Notes under the pieces: generated by a model | What the model saw: the letters and a program-made list of their open reading frames with translations, nothing else | The model's database searches: none | Told to the model about the DNA's origin: nothing | Translations under genes and position numbers: made by a program | Part shown: in pieces, positions 1 through 9,442 of the stretch | How positions within the stretch are numbered: the stretch's first letter is position 1 | Layout of the letters: each line of letters opens with the position of its first letter | Assembly (NCBI RefSeq): GCF_002101395.1 | Contig: NZ_CP019706.1 | Span: 2,046,001-2,110,000 of the forward strand | Direction of reading: 5' to 3' | Length of the DNA stretch: 64,000 bases | Origin: Pantoea alhagi | Lineage (GTDB): Bacteria > Pseudomonadota > Gammaproteobacteria > Enterobacterales > Enterobacteriaceae

Positions 1-1359
1 AAGACGAGGCAAATCGCGGTTAGTGACCATCGCATCGACCAACAGATAGCGGATATGTTCGCCATAGGGCGCTTCTTGCTGGTCAACCAGCGAGATGAAA
101 ATTTCGGTGCCGCTGTAAGGTGTTCGGGTGTCATATTTGCGGCCGGTGGTCTCTTTCGCGCGCATCTCTCGCTTAACCGAGAAGTAACGCCCAAAATTGC
201 CCATATCGCTATGACGAGTTTGATAAAGCGGATTAAATACTAACTCTTCGCTGGTTTCCGCCTGCAGACCCAATACTTTGTTTACGGAAAAAACTTCATA
301 GTCGAGAGAACGGCTGCGATCGGGAACAATATGGAAATAATTCAATGCCCGATTGATCTCAATGCGGTCCACTCGTTTTGGAAACAGGTTAATGACCGGG
401 GTACAAAAAAGTAAAAAACGCGAAGCGTCGAGGTGAACGGTAAGATCCTGCGGCAATTTAGTTAGCAGAATAATGACTTCTACTTCGTTAGTGTTGTTTT
501 GTTCCAGCGCAGCGGAGAGCTGAGTGAGAGAGAAAAAATAAAAACGCGCACGGCATGCAATATACTCCTGAATTAATGTATGACCGTGAAACATATTCCA
601 TTGCAGCGGTAACAGGCTTTGATCAGGCGCCAGACCTTCGAATTTTAACGGTTGATGGCTGATGACATGGTGCTGTAGTTTATTTTGTTCTCCGCTACGT
701 ACTACCGTTGCGATATGGCTGCCGTGAAGCAGCTCAAAGGTATGTGAAACAATACGTTCATCTCCCTGAATATAAACTGGAAGTTCATCCAGACCTTTCA
801 GGCTGGAGAACAGCAGATCACCCTGCAGTTTCAATTTCATGCGTAGTGCGCCTTTTAACTGGTGGCGCTTGATACGATAATGTTCAAGGTCAGGTATATC
901 AGGAGGAACCGAGGTTAGTCTGACTTCTGTCAGCTCCAGCGGCCATAATGTCACATCCTGGTTATTTCTAAATTCGCAGCGAGTCATTTCACCGGGCAGT
1001 ATACGGCTGTAAAATGCACTCTGTTTAGGAATGAGATAGCCATTCGTTAAATCGCCTTCACTCAGATCTGGCTTTAGTTGCACGACCCCCATTGAGGGTG
1101 TTGGCGAGTTATAGTTGGGATAGACGATATCAAGCAAGCGCTGGGTAAATTTGGGGAATTCAGCGTCGAGCTTTATCTGCGTCCTGGCAGATAAAAAGCA
1201 AAAAGCTTCTATTAACCGTTCAACATAAGGATCGGCAATATCGATGCCGTTCATTCCCAGGCGCCCGGCAATCTTAGGGTGGCGAGCAGCAAACTCGTGC
1301 GCCATTTCCCTAATGAAAGTCAGTTCCCGATTGTAGTAGTCCAGAAAATTGTGTTCCAC
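1..1359 (-). CDS. tssF: T6SS baseplate protein TssF (VasA/ImpG), C-terminus cut by window edge
   Basis: The minus strand is open from a GTG at 1359 to the window edge (453 codons), so about three quarters of a TssF-like protein of roughly 600 residues is present. The translation starts with EHNFLDYYNRELTFIREMA and continues with FAARHPKIAGRLGM, the conserved TssF N-terminus, and later has DPYVERLIEAFCFL. An AGGA lies six bases before the GTG. TssF forms part of the baseplate wedge with TssE, TssG and TssK. It is transcribed away from clpV, and tssG and tssA would be expected further left, outside the window. The family call rests on motif recognition and the T6SS context. Confidence 0.9.
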   Translation of the reverse strand, partial: MEHNFLDYYNRELTFIREMAHEFAARHPKIAGRLGMNGIDIADPYVERLIEAFCFLSARTQIKLDAEFPKFTQRLLDIVYPNYNSPTPSMGVVQLKPDLSEGDLTNGYLIPKQSAFYSRILPGEMTRCEFRNNQDVTLWPLELTEVRLTSVPPDIPDLEHYRIKRHQLKGALRMKLKLQGDLLFSSLKGLDELPVYIQGDERIVSHTFELLHGSHIATVVRSGEQNKLQHHVISHQPLKFEGLAPDQSLLPLQWNMFHGHTLIQEYIACRARFYFFSLTQLSAALEQNNTNEVEVIILLTKLPQDLTVHLDASRFLLFCTPVINLFPKRVDRIEINRALNYFHIVPDRSRSLDYEVFSVNKVLGLQAETSEELVFNPLYQTRHSDMGNFGRYFSVKREMRAKETTGRKYDTRTPYSGTEIFISLVDQQEAPYGEHIRYLLVDAMVTNRDLPRL

Positions 1360-1829
1360 TTGGCATCCTGTAATTATCGGAGAGTTAAATCTAACTGAAG
1401 ATAATGCTTAGAAGCGGGAGAAGCGGGAATATCATGCGGTTCTCATCGAGCTTCTTTTCCTCTCTTTATTAACGTCATTCTAAAAGTAAAAATTATTTTT
1501 TTGACATGCATATTAATTGCTTTTGCTAATTTAGGAATATTTCTCGGGCTGCATTCTTAAAAATAGATATTTTTGTTATGAAAATCTTTTCTGTGCCGGT
1601 CAAATGATAGGAATGTCTCTCGAGCAATATTCTTAAAAAACAGGTTTTCTGTGTTTGGGGGTTTTATTTACCAGTAAAATAAATAAAATGACTAACAGTT
1701 GGCCTGGTAGTCGAGTTATTCATCTTATTTATTAATATATAAAAGTAGGGTGTTCTTATCCCTTATCCATGAGGGCAGGTGGATGAGCACGGCAATCAAA
1801 TTTCGAATTAAAACAGGGCAGATTTTATT
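1360..1829. promoter_or_regulatory. Divergent T6SS intergenic region with a 32-bp imperfect direct repeat
   Basis: This 470-bp AT-rich gap separates tssF (minus) and clpV (plus) and must hold promoters for both arms. Two imperfect copies of a 32-bp element lie at 1532-1563 and 1608-1639 (26 of 32 identical, 76 bp apart). Each begins TAGGAAT and ends ATTCTTAAAAA. The first 14 bases of copy one, TAGGAATATTTCTC, match the RcsAB box TAAGAATATTCCTA at 11 of 14 positions; the second copy matches at 9. A TTGACA at 1501-1506 with GCTAAT 18 bases downstream is a possible plus-strand promoter. No gene is visible here. The regulator assignment is inference. Confidence 0.5.
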
Positions 1830-4529
1830 GTGGCAATAACCAGAAAAAATCTATTTAACAAGCTCAACACTATCTTGTTTAAAAGTGTAGAAAGTGCAAC
1901 AACACTGTGTAAATTACGTGGCAATCCTTATGTTGAGCTGGTGCATTGGTTAAATCAATTATATCAGCAGCAAGACAGTGATGTTAAGCATATTATTCGA
2001 TATTTCGAAATCGACGCTGAAATGCTGGAACGCGATTTTGCGCAGGCATTAACTCGCCTGCCAACAGGAGCCAGTTCAATATCTGATTTTTCTTATCATA
2101 TAGAATTAGCGATTGAACGCTCCTGGGTATTCGCCAGCCTTGAATGCCATGCTGGTTGCATTCGCAGCAGCCATTTGTTGATGGCGATGCTTACCACAAT
2201 GGAATTACGGCGCGCGCTTTTCGCTATATCTCCGTTATTTGAAAAAATCCCGCTGGAACAATTAAATAAAGACCTTGGCTATATCGTCCGCGATTCTGCT
2301 GAACAAAGCGACCTGGCAGGCGATGCGGTGATAACTGGTGAAACGGGGATCCCCGGCGAGGCCAGTAATGCCATGGGATCCTCTCTGAATGGCGGTGGTT
2401 TGGCCCAATTTTCGACAGATCTCACCGCGCTGGCGCGGGAAGGAAAAATCGATCCCGTACTGGGACGCGATAAAGAGATCAATACCATGGTAGATATCCT
2501 GTTGCGTCGCCGGCAGAACAATCCATTACTGACGGGGGAGGCCGGGGTAGGTAAGACCGCTGTAGTCGAAGGGCTGGCGTTGGCTATCGCGGCGGGCGAG
2601 GTTCCTCCCTCTCTGCAGAAAGTTCGTTTGTTGACGCTTGATGTGGTGGCGCTCTCGGCGGGTGCCAGTATGAAAGGCGAATTTGAGGCGCGCCTTAAGT
2701 CAGTCCTGGAAGAGGCTGTCGGCTCCGCAGAACCGGTAATTCTGTTTATTGATGAAATCCATACATTAGTGGGCGCGGGCGGCAATGCCGGAACGGGCGA
2801 TGCGGCGAATTTGATGAAACCCATGCTGGCGCGTGGTCAATTGCGCACCATCGGCGCGACGACCTGGGGTGAATTCAAACGCCATATTGAAAAGGATCCG
2901 GCCTTGACCCGCCGCTTTCAGGTGTTGCAGGTAGAAGAACCTTCAGAAGAGCTGGCTATCGCAATGGTGCGCGGTTTGCTGCCGGTACTTGAGAAACACC
3001 ATGGCGTCTGGATCATGGATGAGGCCGTCCGGGCTGCTGTCCGGCTTTCTCATCGCTATATTCCGGCTCGTCAATTGCCTGATAAAGCGATAAGTCTGCT
3101 GGATACTGCCTGTGCCAGGGTAGCGGTAGCACAGCACACGCCTCCGACGGAGCTACAAATGCTGAAGTTCCGCAGTCAGTCCGCACAGGCTGAACTATCG
3201 CTCCTTGAAAAGGCGATAGGTTTCGGAAAAGAGGACGAGCAGCGCCTTACGCCAATCCAGAGCATGATTACGGAACATGCGGAAGAGGCGAAAATCCTCG
3301 AGCGTCGTTGGACGCAAGAGTCTGAACTGGTTGCCAGTATTAATGATACGCGTCGGCAACTTCTGTCCGCCACGACAGAAGAATCAGGTGTACCAGAGCA
3401 AGAGACCGTGGCCTCTTTACAGACCCGACTTAACGAACTTGAGGCGACACTGAGCGAAATACGCGGCGAACAGCCGCTGGTTCAGGCGGAGGTTAATGCC
3501 GCAGTAGTAGCCTCAATTGTGGCTAACTGGACGGGTATACCTGTAGGGCAGGTACTGAAAGATGATGTCAGCACAGTCATGGAGCTGCCGCAGCGCCTGT
3601 CAGAACGGGTCATTGGCCAGCCGTATGCATTGACCTGTTTAAGTCAGAGTATTCAGACTGCGCGCGCTGGCCTTGCCGACCCGCAAAAACCGTTTGGCGT
3701 CTTTTTGCTGGTGGGGCCGTCCGGCGTTGGTAAAACCGAAACCGCGCTGGCGATTGCAGATCAGCTTTATGGCGGCGAACAGAATCTTATCACCATCAAC
3801 ATGAGTGAATATCAGGAAGCGCATACGGTTTCTTCACTGAAAGGTTCTCCACCGGGTTATGTAGGTTACGGTGAAGGTGGTGTTTTAACCGAGGCGGTAC
3901 GCCGTAAACCTTATAGTGTGATTTTGCTGGATGAAGTGGAAAAAGCGCATCCGGATGTTCATGAACTCTTTTTCCAGGTCTTTGATAAAGGAACGATGGA
4001 AGATGGCGAAGGCAGGCAGATAGATTTCCGTAACACCATTATTCTGCTTACCAGTAATACCGGCAGCGATATTATTAGCAGTGCTTGTGCTGATCCTGAA
4101 ACCATGCCGGATGAAGAGAGCTTATTAACGATATTACAGCCTTCATTGTTAAAAGTTTTTCCGGCAGCATTTTTGGGGAGGGTGACGGTAATACCTTATT
4201 TGCCGTTATCTGTTTCTTCATTGCAACATATTGTGAATATTCATTTGAGTCGTATCGCAGCACGTGCGAAGGTCAATTATGACATTGCGCTAACGTTTAG
4301 CGATGAGTTGGTTCAGCATATTGTAGAGCAATGTCCAGTAGCAGAAACAGGTGCAAGAATGCTGATTAGGTTTATTGAGAAAAATATTCTTCCTGAAATC
4401 GGCAGGACTGTTCTTAATATGGCAGGAGAAAATTTTTCTAAAAATAAAAATTTTGCTATGCATGTAGTCCTGTCACATAGCAAGGATGTCGTAATTATTA
4501 GAAACACGGAGGAAATGGCAACAGACTAA
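1830..4529 (+). CDS. clpV: T6SS sheath-disassembly AAA+ ATPase ClpV (TssH)
   Basis: ClpV unfolds contracted TssB/TssC sheaths in the cytoplasm so that the subunits can be reused. The 899-residue product has an N-terminal Clp_N-like domain (about 1-165), a first AAA+ module with Walker A GEAGVGKT near residue 237 and Walker B LFIDEIHTL, a coiled middle region (about 430-560), and a second AAA+ module with GPSGVGKTET near residue 629 and VILLDEVEKAHPDV. Length fits the family (850-930). The start is a GTG with AGGG 11 bases upstream. It opens the plus-strand arm and is followed by fimbrial genes instead of tssB, which is unusual. Its T6SS role, rather than general ClpB, follows from the cluster. 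Confidence 0.95.
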   Translation: MAITRKNLFNKLNTILFKSVESATTLCKLRGNPYVELVHWLNQLYQQQDSDVKHIIRYFEIDAEMLERDFAQALTRLPTGASSISDFSYHIELAIERSWVFASLECHAGCIRSSHLLMAMLTTMELRRALFAISPLFEKIPLEQLNKDLGYIVRDSAEQSDLAGDAVITGETGIPGEASNAMGSSLNGGGLAQFSTDLTALAREGKIDPVLGRDKEINTMVDILLRRRQNNPLLTGEAGVGKTAVVEGLALAIAAGEVPPSLQKVRLLTLDVVALSAGASMKGEFEARLKSVLEEAVGSAEPVILFIDEIHTLVGAGGNAGTGDAANLMKPMLARGQLRTIGATTWGEFKRHIEKDPALTRRFQVLQVEEPSEELAIAMVRGLLPVLEKHHGVWIMDEAVRAAVRLSHRYIPARQLPDKAISLLDTACARVAVAQHTPPTELQMLKFRSQSAQAELSLLEKAIGFGKEDEQRLTPIQSMITEHAEEAKILERRWTQESELVASINDTRRQLLSATTEESGVPEQETVASLQTRLNELEATLSEIRGEQPLVQAEVNAAVVASIVANWTGIPVGQVLKDDVSTVMELPQRLSERVIGQPYALTCLSQSIQTARAGLADPQKPFGVFLLVGPSGVGKTETALAIADQLYGGEQNLITINMSEYQEAHTVSSLKGSPPGYVGYGEGGVLTEAVRRKPYSVILLDEVEKAHPDVHELFFQVFDKGTMEDGEGRQIDFRNTIILLTSNTGSDIISSACADPETMPDEESLLTILQPSLLKVFPAAFLGRVTVIPYLPLSVSSLQHIVNIHLSRIAARAKVNYDIALTFSDELVQHIVEQCPVAETGARMLIRFIEKNILPEIGRTVLNMAGENFSKNKNFAMHVVLSHSKDVVIIRNTEEMATD

Positions 4530-4553
4530 TTGTTAAGAACACAGGGCATAAAT

Positions 4554-4576
4554 GGAGATGATAGCAGTCTCCTTTT
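4554..4576 (+). terminator. Weak terminator-like hairpin after clpV
   Basis: A short inverted repeat GGAGA (4554-4558) and TCTCC (4568-4572) is followed by TTTT. The stem is only five pairs with a nine-base loop, so it may only reduce readthrough from clpV into the fimbrial genes. Confidence 0.3.
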
Positions 4577-4614
4577 ACTTAACGTTAAATAAAAAGCATA
4601 TAAGGAATTATCAC

Positions 4615-5169
4615 ATGCGTAATATAAAACTGACACTATGTGCAATGGCGTTGGCGGCTACATCTGCTTCTGCGCTGGCTGAAGGTGAAGCAACCACGGC
4701 AGTGACTCAGGGTACCGTAACCTTTAATGGTGAGTTGATTTCTGAAACCTGCAATATTGCCACTGACTCCCGTAACCGTGAGGTACAGCTGCCGAAAATA
4801 TCCACTCAGACTTTGAAGATTGCTGGCGCGACCGCAGGTTCAAAAGGTTTCGACCTGAATGTTACCGATTGCCCGCAGGGTATCAGCAGGGTGGCAGCGC
4901 ATTTCGAAGCGATCGGTTCTAGTGGTGTGAATAGCGCTACCGGTAACCTGACTAATCAATACAACGGAACCGAAACTAAGGCGAGAAATGTAGAGGTTCG
5001 TTTGTACAACTCTGACGAACAGCCCCTGAAACTGGGCGAAACGGGTCAAGCGTTCCCCGTCAACAGCGGCAATGCGACCATGCGTTACTATGGCGGTTAC
5101 TACGCGACAGATGCCACCACTGCGGGTAGGGTAACCGCGCAGGCGAAATATACTCTGGCTTATCCATAA
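4615..5169 (+). CDS. Fimbrial major subunit (chaperone-usher pilin)
   Basis: A 184-residue secreted pilin. I place the start at the ATG at 4615, preceded by TAAGGA, because it gives a clean 22-residue signal peptide ending ASALA; an in-frame start upstream at 4552 adds residues before the signal. The mature protein has the pilin pattern: a N-terminal donor-strand segment (GTVTFNGELI), Cys46 in ETCNIA and Cys86 in VTDCPQ for the disulfide, and a C-terminal beta-zipper YTLAYP with the penultimate aromatic Tyr. As the first gene of the operon, and with a hairpin after it, it is probably the most abundant shaft subunit. The fimbrial type is not identified. Confidence 0.88.
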   Translation: MRNIKLTLCAMALAATSASALAEGEATTAVTQGTVTFNGELISETCNIATDSRNREVQLPKISTQTLKIAGATAGSKGFDLNVTDCPQGISRVAAHFEAIGSSGVNSATGNLTNQYNGTETKARNVEVRLYNSDEQPLKLGETGQAFPVNSGNATMRYYGGYYATDATTAGRVTAQAKYTLAYP

Positions 5170-5192
5170 TTGTTGGTTTTTAGCTTAAAGCA

Positions 5193-5212
5193 GGGCGAGT
5201 AATCGCCCTTTT
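5193..5212 (+). terminator. Attenuating terminator between pilin and chaperone genes
   Basis: GGGCGA (5193-5198), loop GTAA, TCGCCC (5203-5208), then TTTTATT. This is a good small intrinsic terminator. Placed after the major pilin gene it would let the subunit be made in excess over chaperone and usher, as in other fimbrial operons. Confidence 0.65.
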
Positions 5213-5270
5213 ATTAAAAAACTTTGTTGCTATTTAATCTGATGGGATGTCATACATGCAGGGTAGCGCT

Positions 5271-6044
5271 ATGAAATATCAATATGCGATTATTTTAAAA
5301 TTAATCACTGCTTTTGTTTCTCTGGTATTTATAACACAGAGCGCTTTTGCTGGCATGACGATTTCCGGAACCCGTATTATTTTCCCAGGGAATGTGCGCG
5401 AAAAAAACGTAAGAACAACCAATAAAGACTCTGTACCATTGCTGGTCCAGGTATGGGTTGATGATGGCGGCAAAAATGATGATATCAATAGCATAAAAGC
5501 ACCGTTTACTGTCACACCTCCGATTTACCGCGTCGAGCCAGGTAAAGGGCAGAGTGTTCGCCTTATTTATAATGGTATGAGTCTTCCTCAAGACCGTGAA
5601 TCCGTGTTTTGGTTTAATTTACTGGAAATACCGCCGGAAAATGAAACAGTGAAGGATTTTGATCGTCTTGAACTGGCATTCAGAACGCGTATTAAAATTT
5701 TCTATCGCCCGTCAGCACTGAAAAGCGGCAGTATTCAGGAAGTTGAAAAGCTGAAATGGGAATTTATTCGTCCTGCCAGGGGAATTAAAGTCATCAATCC
5801 GACGCCTTATTATATTTCATTCTATTCGGCTTATATTACATCAGGTAGTACAAAGTCTCCGCTGGCTGTCGATATGATTCCTCCTTTTGGCAGCAAAGAA
5901 ATGTTAGTTGATAGTAAGACATCTCGACCAGCAACTATTGACAGCGTCACGGTTCGCCTGATTAGCGATTATGGCAGCATTGCAGAATATCAACTGGTTC
6001 CGAAGTCAGCCAGCGAATTAATGATAAGTACGCTACCCAAATAA
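5271..6044 (+). CDS. Periplasmic fimbrial chaperone (PapD family)
   Basis: A 257-residue PapD-like chaperone that donates its G1 strand to pilins in the periplasm and delivers them to the usher. The ATG at 5271 has AGGG seven bases upstream and begins a signal peptide (MKYQYAIILKLITAFVSLVF, ending SAFA). Two Ig-like domains follow: domain 1 has IIFPGNVREKNVRTTNKDS, FTVTPPIYRVEPGKGQSVRL and the F1-G1 stretch RESVFWFNLLEIPP; domain 2 includes INPTPYYISF. An in-frame start at 5247 also exists but lies before the signal peptide. It sits between the pilin and usher genes. Confidence 0.92.
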   Translation: MKYQYAIILKLITAFVSLVFITQSAFAGMTISGTRIIFPGNVREKNVRTTNKDSVPLLVQVWVDDGGKNDDINSIKAPFTVTPPIYRVEPGKGQSVRLIYNGMSLPQDRESVFWFNLLEIPPENETVKDFDRLELAFRTRIKIFYRPSALKSGSIQEVEKLKWEFIRPARGIKVINPTPYYISFYSAYITSGSTKSPLAVDMIPPFGSKEMLVDSKTSRPATIDSVTVRLISDYGSIAEYQLVPKSASELMISTLPK

Positions 6045-6126
6045 ACGCACCAGAAATTTTTTGCAGGCTGAAATAGCTTTTATTTGAGGTCAGGAAACGG
6101 AGTTTTTTGCTCAGGGAGGCGGGAAA

Positions 6127-8775
6127 GTGAAACCAAAAGAAACCAGGAAATACGCACAGCGAGTAATACGCGAATCGAAGATTACGTACGCTATCCGACG
6201 TACCTTCATGGCTTCTTTAGTTTTAATCGCGAGATTTTCGATATTCGCTTACGGCAGCGCCAACGCTTTACCTGTCAGGACAGACCCGGGCATACGTACA
6301 GAAACTGTAAAATTTAATAGTTCTTTTATTCATGGACAGAGTGTGGACGTTTCCCGCTTCTATAACGGCAATCCAGCGCCTGTTGGCAAGTATGCGATAC
6401 AGGTTTCCGTTAACGGAGAGAGTCGTGGACAACACAACGTGTTGTTCAGATCGGTAGAGAATGACATTAGCGCACAACCCTGCTTTACGAAGAACGAACT
6501 GACCAGCCTGGGTATAAAGTATTCCGTCGAACCATCATCGACGGTACCTGAAAAGCAAGAGCAAAATAAAGAAGAAAATATTCAATGCGCCACGATTGAT
6601 AAATGGATTGCGGGTGCCAGGGCTAACTATATGGCCGGCGATTTTTACCTTGATCTGATTGTTCCTCAGGCCTGGCTTATACGGTATCCACGCGGTTATA
6701 CCGATCCCAACTCCTGGGATTCAGGCATAACAGCGGCATTGTTCGACTATAACGGAAACTTTTATGTCCAGCAGAATTCAGGCAGCTTTTTCAGTAATGA
6801 AGACCGCTCCGTCAACGGCAACTTTGCAATGATGGCCGGGCTAAATTTTTACGACTGGCGTCTGCGTAAGCGGCTTAATACTAACTGGAGCAGCGGTAGC
6901 TCGAAGCATACAGAGTCGTTGTTTACCTATCTTCAGCGTGATGTTCCGACGCTGAGAAGTCAGTTGACCCTGGGTGACAGCACAACCAGCGGCGCTCTCT
7001 TCGACAGCCTGACCGTACGCGGCATTCAGTTGCAGTCAGACGATCGTATGTTGCCAGACGGGCTTCGCTATTACACTCCGCTGATACGCGGCATCGCTGA
7101 AACGAATGCCAGGGTTCAGGTCACGCAACGTGGAAAGATCCTCTATGAAACCACCGTTCCGGCAGGGCCATTTGAACTGAGCGATATTGGTGCGATGGGC
7201 TATGGCGGCGACTTGCAGGCGACGATTATTGAGGCGGATGGCCGCCAGCGAACACACGTTGTGCCTTTCTCGGCGCCGCCCATGTTGCTGCATGATGGTG
7301 TTTCCCGTTTTGGCGTTACTGTGGGTAAAGTGCAGGACAGTTCGTTGTCTGAAAAGCCGAGCCTGGCGCAGCTCTTCTGGCAGTATGGTTTGGGTAATAT
7401 GTACACGCTATATGGCGGTGGGCAGTTGTCCGAAAATTACACCGCCGCTGGAATAGGTAACGCTTTCAACACACCGTTAGGTGGCGTATCGATGGATGTT
7501 ATCCGTGCGTATAGCGAACCGGGGAAGGGGAAATCCTCCTCAGGAAACAGCTACAACATTAGTTTCAGTAAGTATCTCGATACAACCGCGACAGATGTCA
7601 CGCTGGCCGCCTGGCGTTATTCCTCTAAGGGGTTTTTCAGTCTGAGGGATGCGATGCTGGAGCGTTATGGCGCAAGAGCCGACGATTATATGGTGGACTA
7701 TCGGACCCGCCAGCGCTTTACCGTCAGCGTAGGTCAGCCGCTCTGGAATGGCGGAAGAGTGAATTTTTCCGGTAATTTTTACCAGTACTGGAAAGATCGT
7801 TCGGCGACCAGCCAATATATGCTCTCCTATAACAAATCCGAGCGCAATTTTTCCTGGTCGGTTGCCGCTTCGCGGGCCTATAACGGCAACGGACACAATG
7901 TAAACAGCGTTATGTTCTCCATCAGCGTACCTCTTGACCGCAGCAATATGATTGATAAACCGGTTTTTAACACGATGTATTCTACCGTTTATCATGATAA
8001 CGACGGTCGCAGCGCGTTGCAGGTTAACGCTATTGGCAGCCAGGGCGAGCAGAATGAGTTGAGCTACGGCGTTGGTAGCGCAGTAAGCAAATCGAAGAAT
8101 AACGTAACGAACAGCACTTTTAACGGCAACATCAACTATAGCTCGCCGGTCGGGCAGTTTGGTTCGACAGTAGCGGTGGGCAACAAATCGAGCCAGTTAT
8201 CGTTTTCAGCAAACGGCAGCCTGGTGGCGCACAATGGCGGCATCACCGCCGGGCCGCGATTGGGGGATAATCCCTTTGCGTTAGTGGAGGCGCCGGGTGC
8301 CGAAGGTGCCAGGATGTTGAATGGTTATGGCTCGCAAATCGATGCTAATGGTTATGCCATCGTGCCGTCGCTGACGCCATATCGTAAGAATACCATTGCG
8401 GTGAACACACAGGGCCTTCCGGACACAGTTGATGTTCTGGAGAACGAAAGCTCTGTTATCCCTCGCACGGGTGCGGCGATTAAGGTCAATGTAAAAACGC
8501 AGGTGGGCGAACCTGTTGTGTTAATTGTCAAAGATTCGAAGGGTAAACCGTTACCGATTGGCTCGGATATCTACGATGAACGCAATAACAGTCTTGGTAT
8601 TATTGGCCAGGGTGGAATGGCGTTTATTCGTGGATGGCAGGCAGAGAAAAATAACCTGTATGTTAAAAACGCCAACGGTCAGCGCCTCTGTACTATTTAT
8701 TCTAATGCTAATGTTACCCGGAAAATTATGGAAGCAATGGGGCTTGTTACTCAGGTAGGAGTGTTATGTCAATAA
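6127..8775 (+). CDS. Outer-membrane fimbrial usher (FimD/PapC family)
   Basis: An 882-residue usher, the outer-membrane channel that assembles and secretes the pilus. The GTG at 6127 follows GGAGGCGGG. A long basic leader precedes a hydrophobic signal segment (about residues 27-50). Conserved features seen are FNSSFIHG and VDVSRFYNGNPAPVGKY at the N-terminal domain, TLGDSTTSGALFDSLTVRGI before the plug, YTPLIRGIAETNARVQVTQ, GPFELSDI, and NGYGSQIDANGYAIVPSLTPY in the C-terminal part. A C-terminal Cys pair (RLCTIYSN and VGVLCQ) is typical. It overlaps the next pilin gene by 10 bases, indicating translational coupling. Confidence 0.95.
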   Translation: MKPKETRKYAQRVIRESKITYAIRRTFMASLVLIARFSIFAYGSANALPVRTDPGIRTETVKFNSSFIHGQSVDVSRFYNGNPAPVGKYAIQVSVNGESRGQHNVLFRSVENDISAQPCFTKNELTSLGIKYSVEPSSTVPEKQEQNKEENIQCATIDKWIAGARANYMAGDFYLDLIVPQAWLIRYPRGYTDPNSWDSGITAALFDYNGNFYVQQNSGSFFSNEDRSVNGNFAMMAGLNFYDWRLRKRLNTNWSSGSSKHTESLFTYLQRDVPTLRSQLTLGDSTTSGALFDSLTVRGIQLQSDDRMLPDGLRYYTPLIRGIAETNARVQVTQRGKILYETTVPAGPFELSDIGAMGYGGDLQATIIEADGRQRTHVVPFSAPPMLLHDGVSRFGVTVGKVQDSSLSEKPSLAQLFWQYGLGNMYTLYGGGQLSENYTAAGIGNAFNTPLGGVSMDVIRAYSEPGKGKSSSGNSYNISFSKYLDTTATDVTLAAWRYSSKGFFSLRDAMLERYGARADDYMVDYRTRQRFTVSVGQPLWNGGRVNFSGNFYQYWKDRSATSQYMLSYNKSERNFSWSVAASRAYNGNGHNVNSVMFSISVPLDRSNMIDKPVFNTMYSTVYHDNDGRSALQVNAIGSQGEQNELSYGVGSAVSKSKNNVTNSTFNGNINYSSPVGQFGSTVAVGNKSSQLSFSANGSLVAHNGGITAGPRLGDNPFALVEAPGAEGARMLNGYGSQIDANGYAIVPSLTPYRKNTIAVNTQGLPDTVDVLENESSVIPRTGAAIKVNVKTQVGEPVVLIVKDSKGKPLPIGSDIYDERNNSLGIIGQGGMAFIRGWQAEKNNLYVKNANGQRLCTIYSNANVTRKIMEAMGLVTQVGVLCQ

Positions 8776-9353
8776 TTACAGTCACCACGGCGAACTATAA
8801 ATATCTTCGTACCTTATTATATGCAACCCTGGCTAGCGGCATATTCATTTTCTCGTCCCAGGCTTGTATAACCGATTGCTCGATAGATTTGAATTTTACC
8901 GGTATCTATACAGATGAAACCTGCGAAGTTATGATAAATAATGACAGCAATAATGAGATAATAATGTTACCCCGAATGTCAACCGCATCGCTGCAAAATA
9001 ATGGCAGTGAAGCTGGCAGTGTACCGTTTGATATTACGCTAAAGAATTGCCCTGCAAGCCGCACAGTGACTGTTTTCTTCGATAGCAGCGTCACTGCTGC
9101 GGATAATGAAACAGGTAATTTAGTGAACCGTACCGGAGTAACTTATAGCGACAATGTGCAGATCAGATTAAGAAAGGAAAATAGTTCGCAGGTTATTATT
9201 GATGATGCCAGTTCAGGGCAGGATTATGTTATTTCTTCTGCGGCTGATCCAATAAGTCACAAATTTACAGCGAGCTATTATGCAAAAGGGGACGCGGCCG
9301 TAACTGCCGGGAAGGTTTATGCGATAGCAGGCGTCGAGCTTGTTTATAAATAA
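8766..9353 (+). CDS. Minor fimbrial subunit or tip protein
   Basis: A 195-residue pilin-like protein overlapping the usher by 10 bases, with AGGA before the ATG. A hydrophobic N-terminal segment (about residues 15-32) is a probable signal peptide. The mature region has the pilin layout: DLNFTGIYTDETCEVM near the N-terminus, a second Cys in TLKNCPAS, and a terminal aromatic strand ELVYK. It is about the size of a single-domain subunit, not a two-domain adhesin, so this operon has no obvious lectin-type tip adhesin. It is the last fimbrial gene before tssB. Extra cysteines near the signal cleavage site (QACITDC) are odd. Confidence 0.8.
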   Translation: MSIITVTTANYKYLRTLLYATLASGIFIFSSQACITDCSIDLNFTGIYTDETCEVMINNDSNNEIIMLPRMSTASLQNNGSEAGSVPFDITLKNCPASRTVTVFFDSSVTAADNETGNLVNRTGVTYSDNVQIRLRKENSSQVIIDDASSGQDYVISSAADPISHKFTASYYAKGDAAVTAGKVYAIAGVELVYK

Positions 9354-9442
9354 AGGGGGGCTGGGCTGGCTGATTATATTAAGTTAACCATCAAACGAAC
9401 AACAATTTATCCATGAACGGTTATTAAAGAGTATTGACTACT

